Shown here: positions 63,101 to 64,000 of the stretch, piece by piece
Numbering within the stretch: position 1 is the first letter of the stretch
Layout of the letters: each line of letters begins with the position of its first letter
From: Pseudoips prasinana
Taxonomy: Eukaryota; Arthropoda; Insecta; Lepidoptera; Nolidae
NCBI GenBank assembly: GCA_951640165.1
Contig: OX621259.1
Span: 3,472,001 to 3,536,000, forward strand
Direction of reading: 5' to 3'
Length of the DNA: 64,000 nucleotides
Program-made: the position numbers and the translations under genes
Notes under the pieces: generated by a model
What the model was told of the DNA's origin: nothing
Databases searched by the model: none
The model's input: only the letters and a program-made list of their open reading frames with translations

Positions 63101-64000
63101 CAAAAATATAATTTTTAGAATTTTTGTCTGTTTGTCTGTTTGTCTGTATGTATGTCCGGGCTAAACTCAAAAAGTACTGCATGGATTAACTTCAAATTTT
63201 GCATTAATATTACTAAGAGGTCGGGTCAACATATAGGCTACATATTATCACGCTTTCACCTATGGGGGAGGAGCTGTGATCTTATCTATACATATAATAA
63301 AATCGTAGGAAAGTCAAAACTGTACATTGAATATTTTTTTAAAAGGATACTTGGGGCGTGATCTACAATCGATATCGAAACCAGAAATATAATTTTTAGA
63401 TTTTTTGTCTGTTTGTCTGTATGTATGTCCGGGCTAAACTCAAAAAGTACTGCATGGATTAACTTAAAATTTTGCATTAATATTACTAAGAGGTCGGGTC
63501 AACATATAGGCTACATATTATCACGTTATCACCTACGGGGGAGGAGCTGTGATCTTATCTATACATATAATAAAATCGTAGGAAAGTCAAAACTGTACAT
63601 TGAATATTTTTTTAAAAGGATACTTGGGGCGTGATCTGCAGTCGATATCGAAACCAAAAATATAATTTTTAGAATTTTTGTCTGTTTGTCTGTTTGTCTG
63701 TATGTATGTCCGGGCTAAACTCAAAAAGTACTGCATGGATTAACTTCAAATTTTGCATTAATATTACTAAGAGGTCGGGTCAACATATAGGCTACATATT
63801 ATCACGTTATCACCTACGGGGGAGGAGCTGTGATCTTATCTATACATATAATAAAATCGTAGGAAAGTCAAAACTATACATTGAATATTTTTTTAAAAGG
63901 ATACTTGGGGCGTGATCTACAATCGATATCGAAACCAGAAATATAATTTTTAGATTTTTTGTCTGTTTGTCTGTATGTATGTCCGGGCTAAACTCAAAAA
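60198..64000 (+). repeat. Satellite array, about 277-bp units, open at the window end
   Basis: About 13.7 tandem units. Landmarks per unit are ATATAGGCTACATATTATC, CCTACGGGGGAGGAGCTGTG, AAAATCGTAGGAAAGTC and TATGTATGTCCGGGCTAAA. Unit lengths are 273, 277 or 281 bp, from 4- or 8-bp changes in a TCTA run and a GTCTGTTT run. Two sequence types tend to alternate. Frames of 63 and 73 codons recur on the two strands only because the unit repeats. Confidence 0.95.

Noticed and set aside
60251..63915. Recurring 63- and 73-codon frames in the 277-bp satellite
   Set aside because: Each satellite unit repeats the same stop-free stretch on each strand. No family resemblance, and no start context beyond a chance ATG.

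Overview
This is eukaryotic, AT-rich, intron- and repeat-dominated DNA, almost certainly from a butterfly or moth. Supporting signs are Lep1-type Helitron ends, a 5S-rRNA-derived SINE like the one I recall from Helicoverpa (HaSE3), tRNA-derived SINEs with a shared tail, an errantivirus-type LTR element, an RTE LINE, a mariner and a Transib. I cannot name the species, and I see no functional tRNA, rRNA or bacterial-type gene.

Host coding content is sparse. Five plus-strand segments with good splice sites and matching phases look like exons of one large gene: 6033-6123, 14591-14683, 17382-17504, 18934-19038 and 50782-50930. Translated together, the last three resemble an ASH/MSP (Hydin/DLEC1-like) immunoglobulin-fold domain of cilia and flagella proteins. 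The gene would span at least 45 kb, with a last visible intron of about 31 kb made mostly of transposons. The window holds neither end of it.

The most unusual feature is at 18934-20110. The 105-nt exon and 29 nt of its flanking intron form a 134-bp unit present nine times with no difference I can see. Each copy keeps its acceptor, its donor and a phase-1/phase-1 exon.

Region by region. 1-6 kb: SINEs, LINE remnants (one R1-like), MITEs. 6-19 kb: first three exons, two 5S-SINEs, a foldback element, a short tandem array, a LINE tail. 18.9-20.1 kb: exon array. 20.3-25 kb: MITE, composite SINE, and a young LTR element with identical-length LTRs, a gag-integrase fusion and an env-like gene with one in-frame stop, inserted in a SINE. 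25-43 kb: Helitron, SINE and LINE fragments, a GC-rich Harbinger-like MITE in a SINE. 43.0-44.4 kb: dead mariner. 45-50 kb: non-autonomous elements, then a 5S-SINE split by a MITE and by a 1.8-kb Transib with RSS-like ends. 50.8 kb: last confident exon. 51-56 kb: promoter-like GC-rich block, SINEs, a truncated LINE nested in a SINE. 56.2-59.2 kb: RTE LINE with an uninterrupted endonuclease-reverse transcriptase ORF and an 11-bp target duplication. 60.2 kb to the end: satellite of about 277-bp units, apparently in a two-unit higher-order pattern, running off the window.

All functional calls rest on reading the sequence and remembered family motifs; no search was run.
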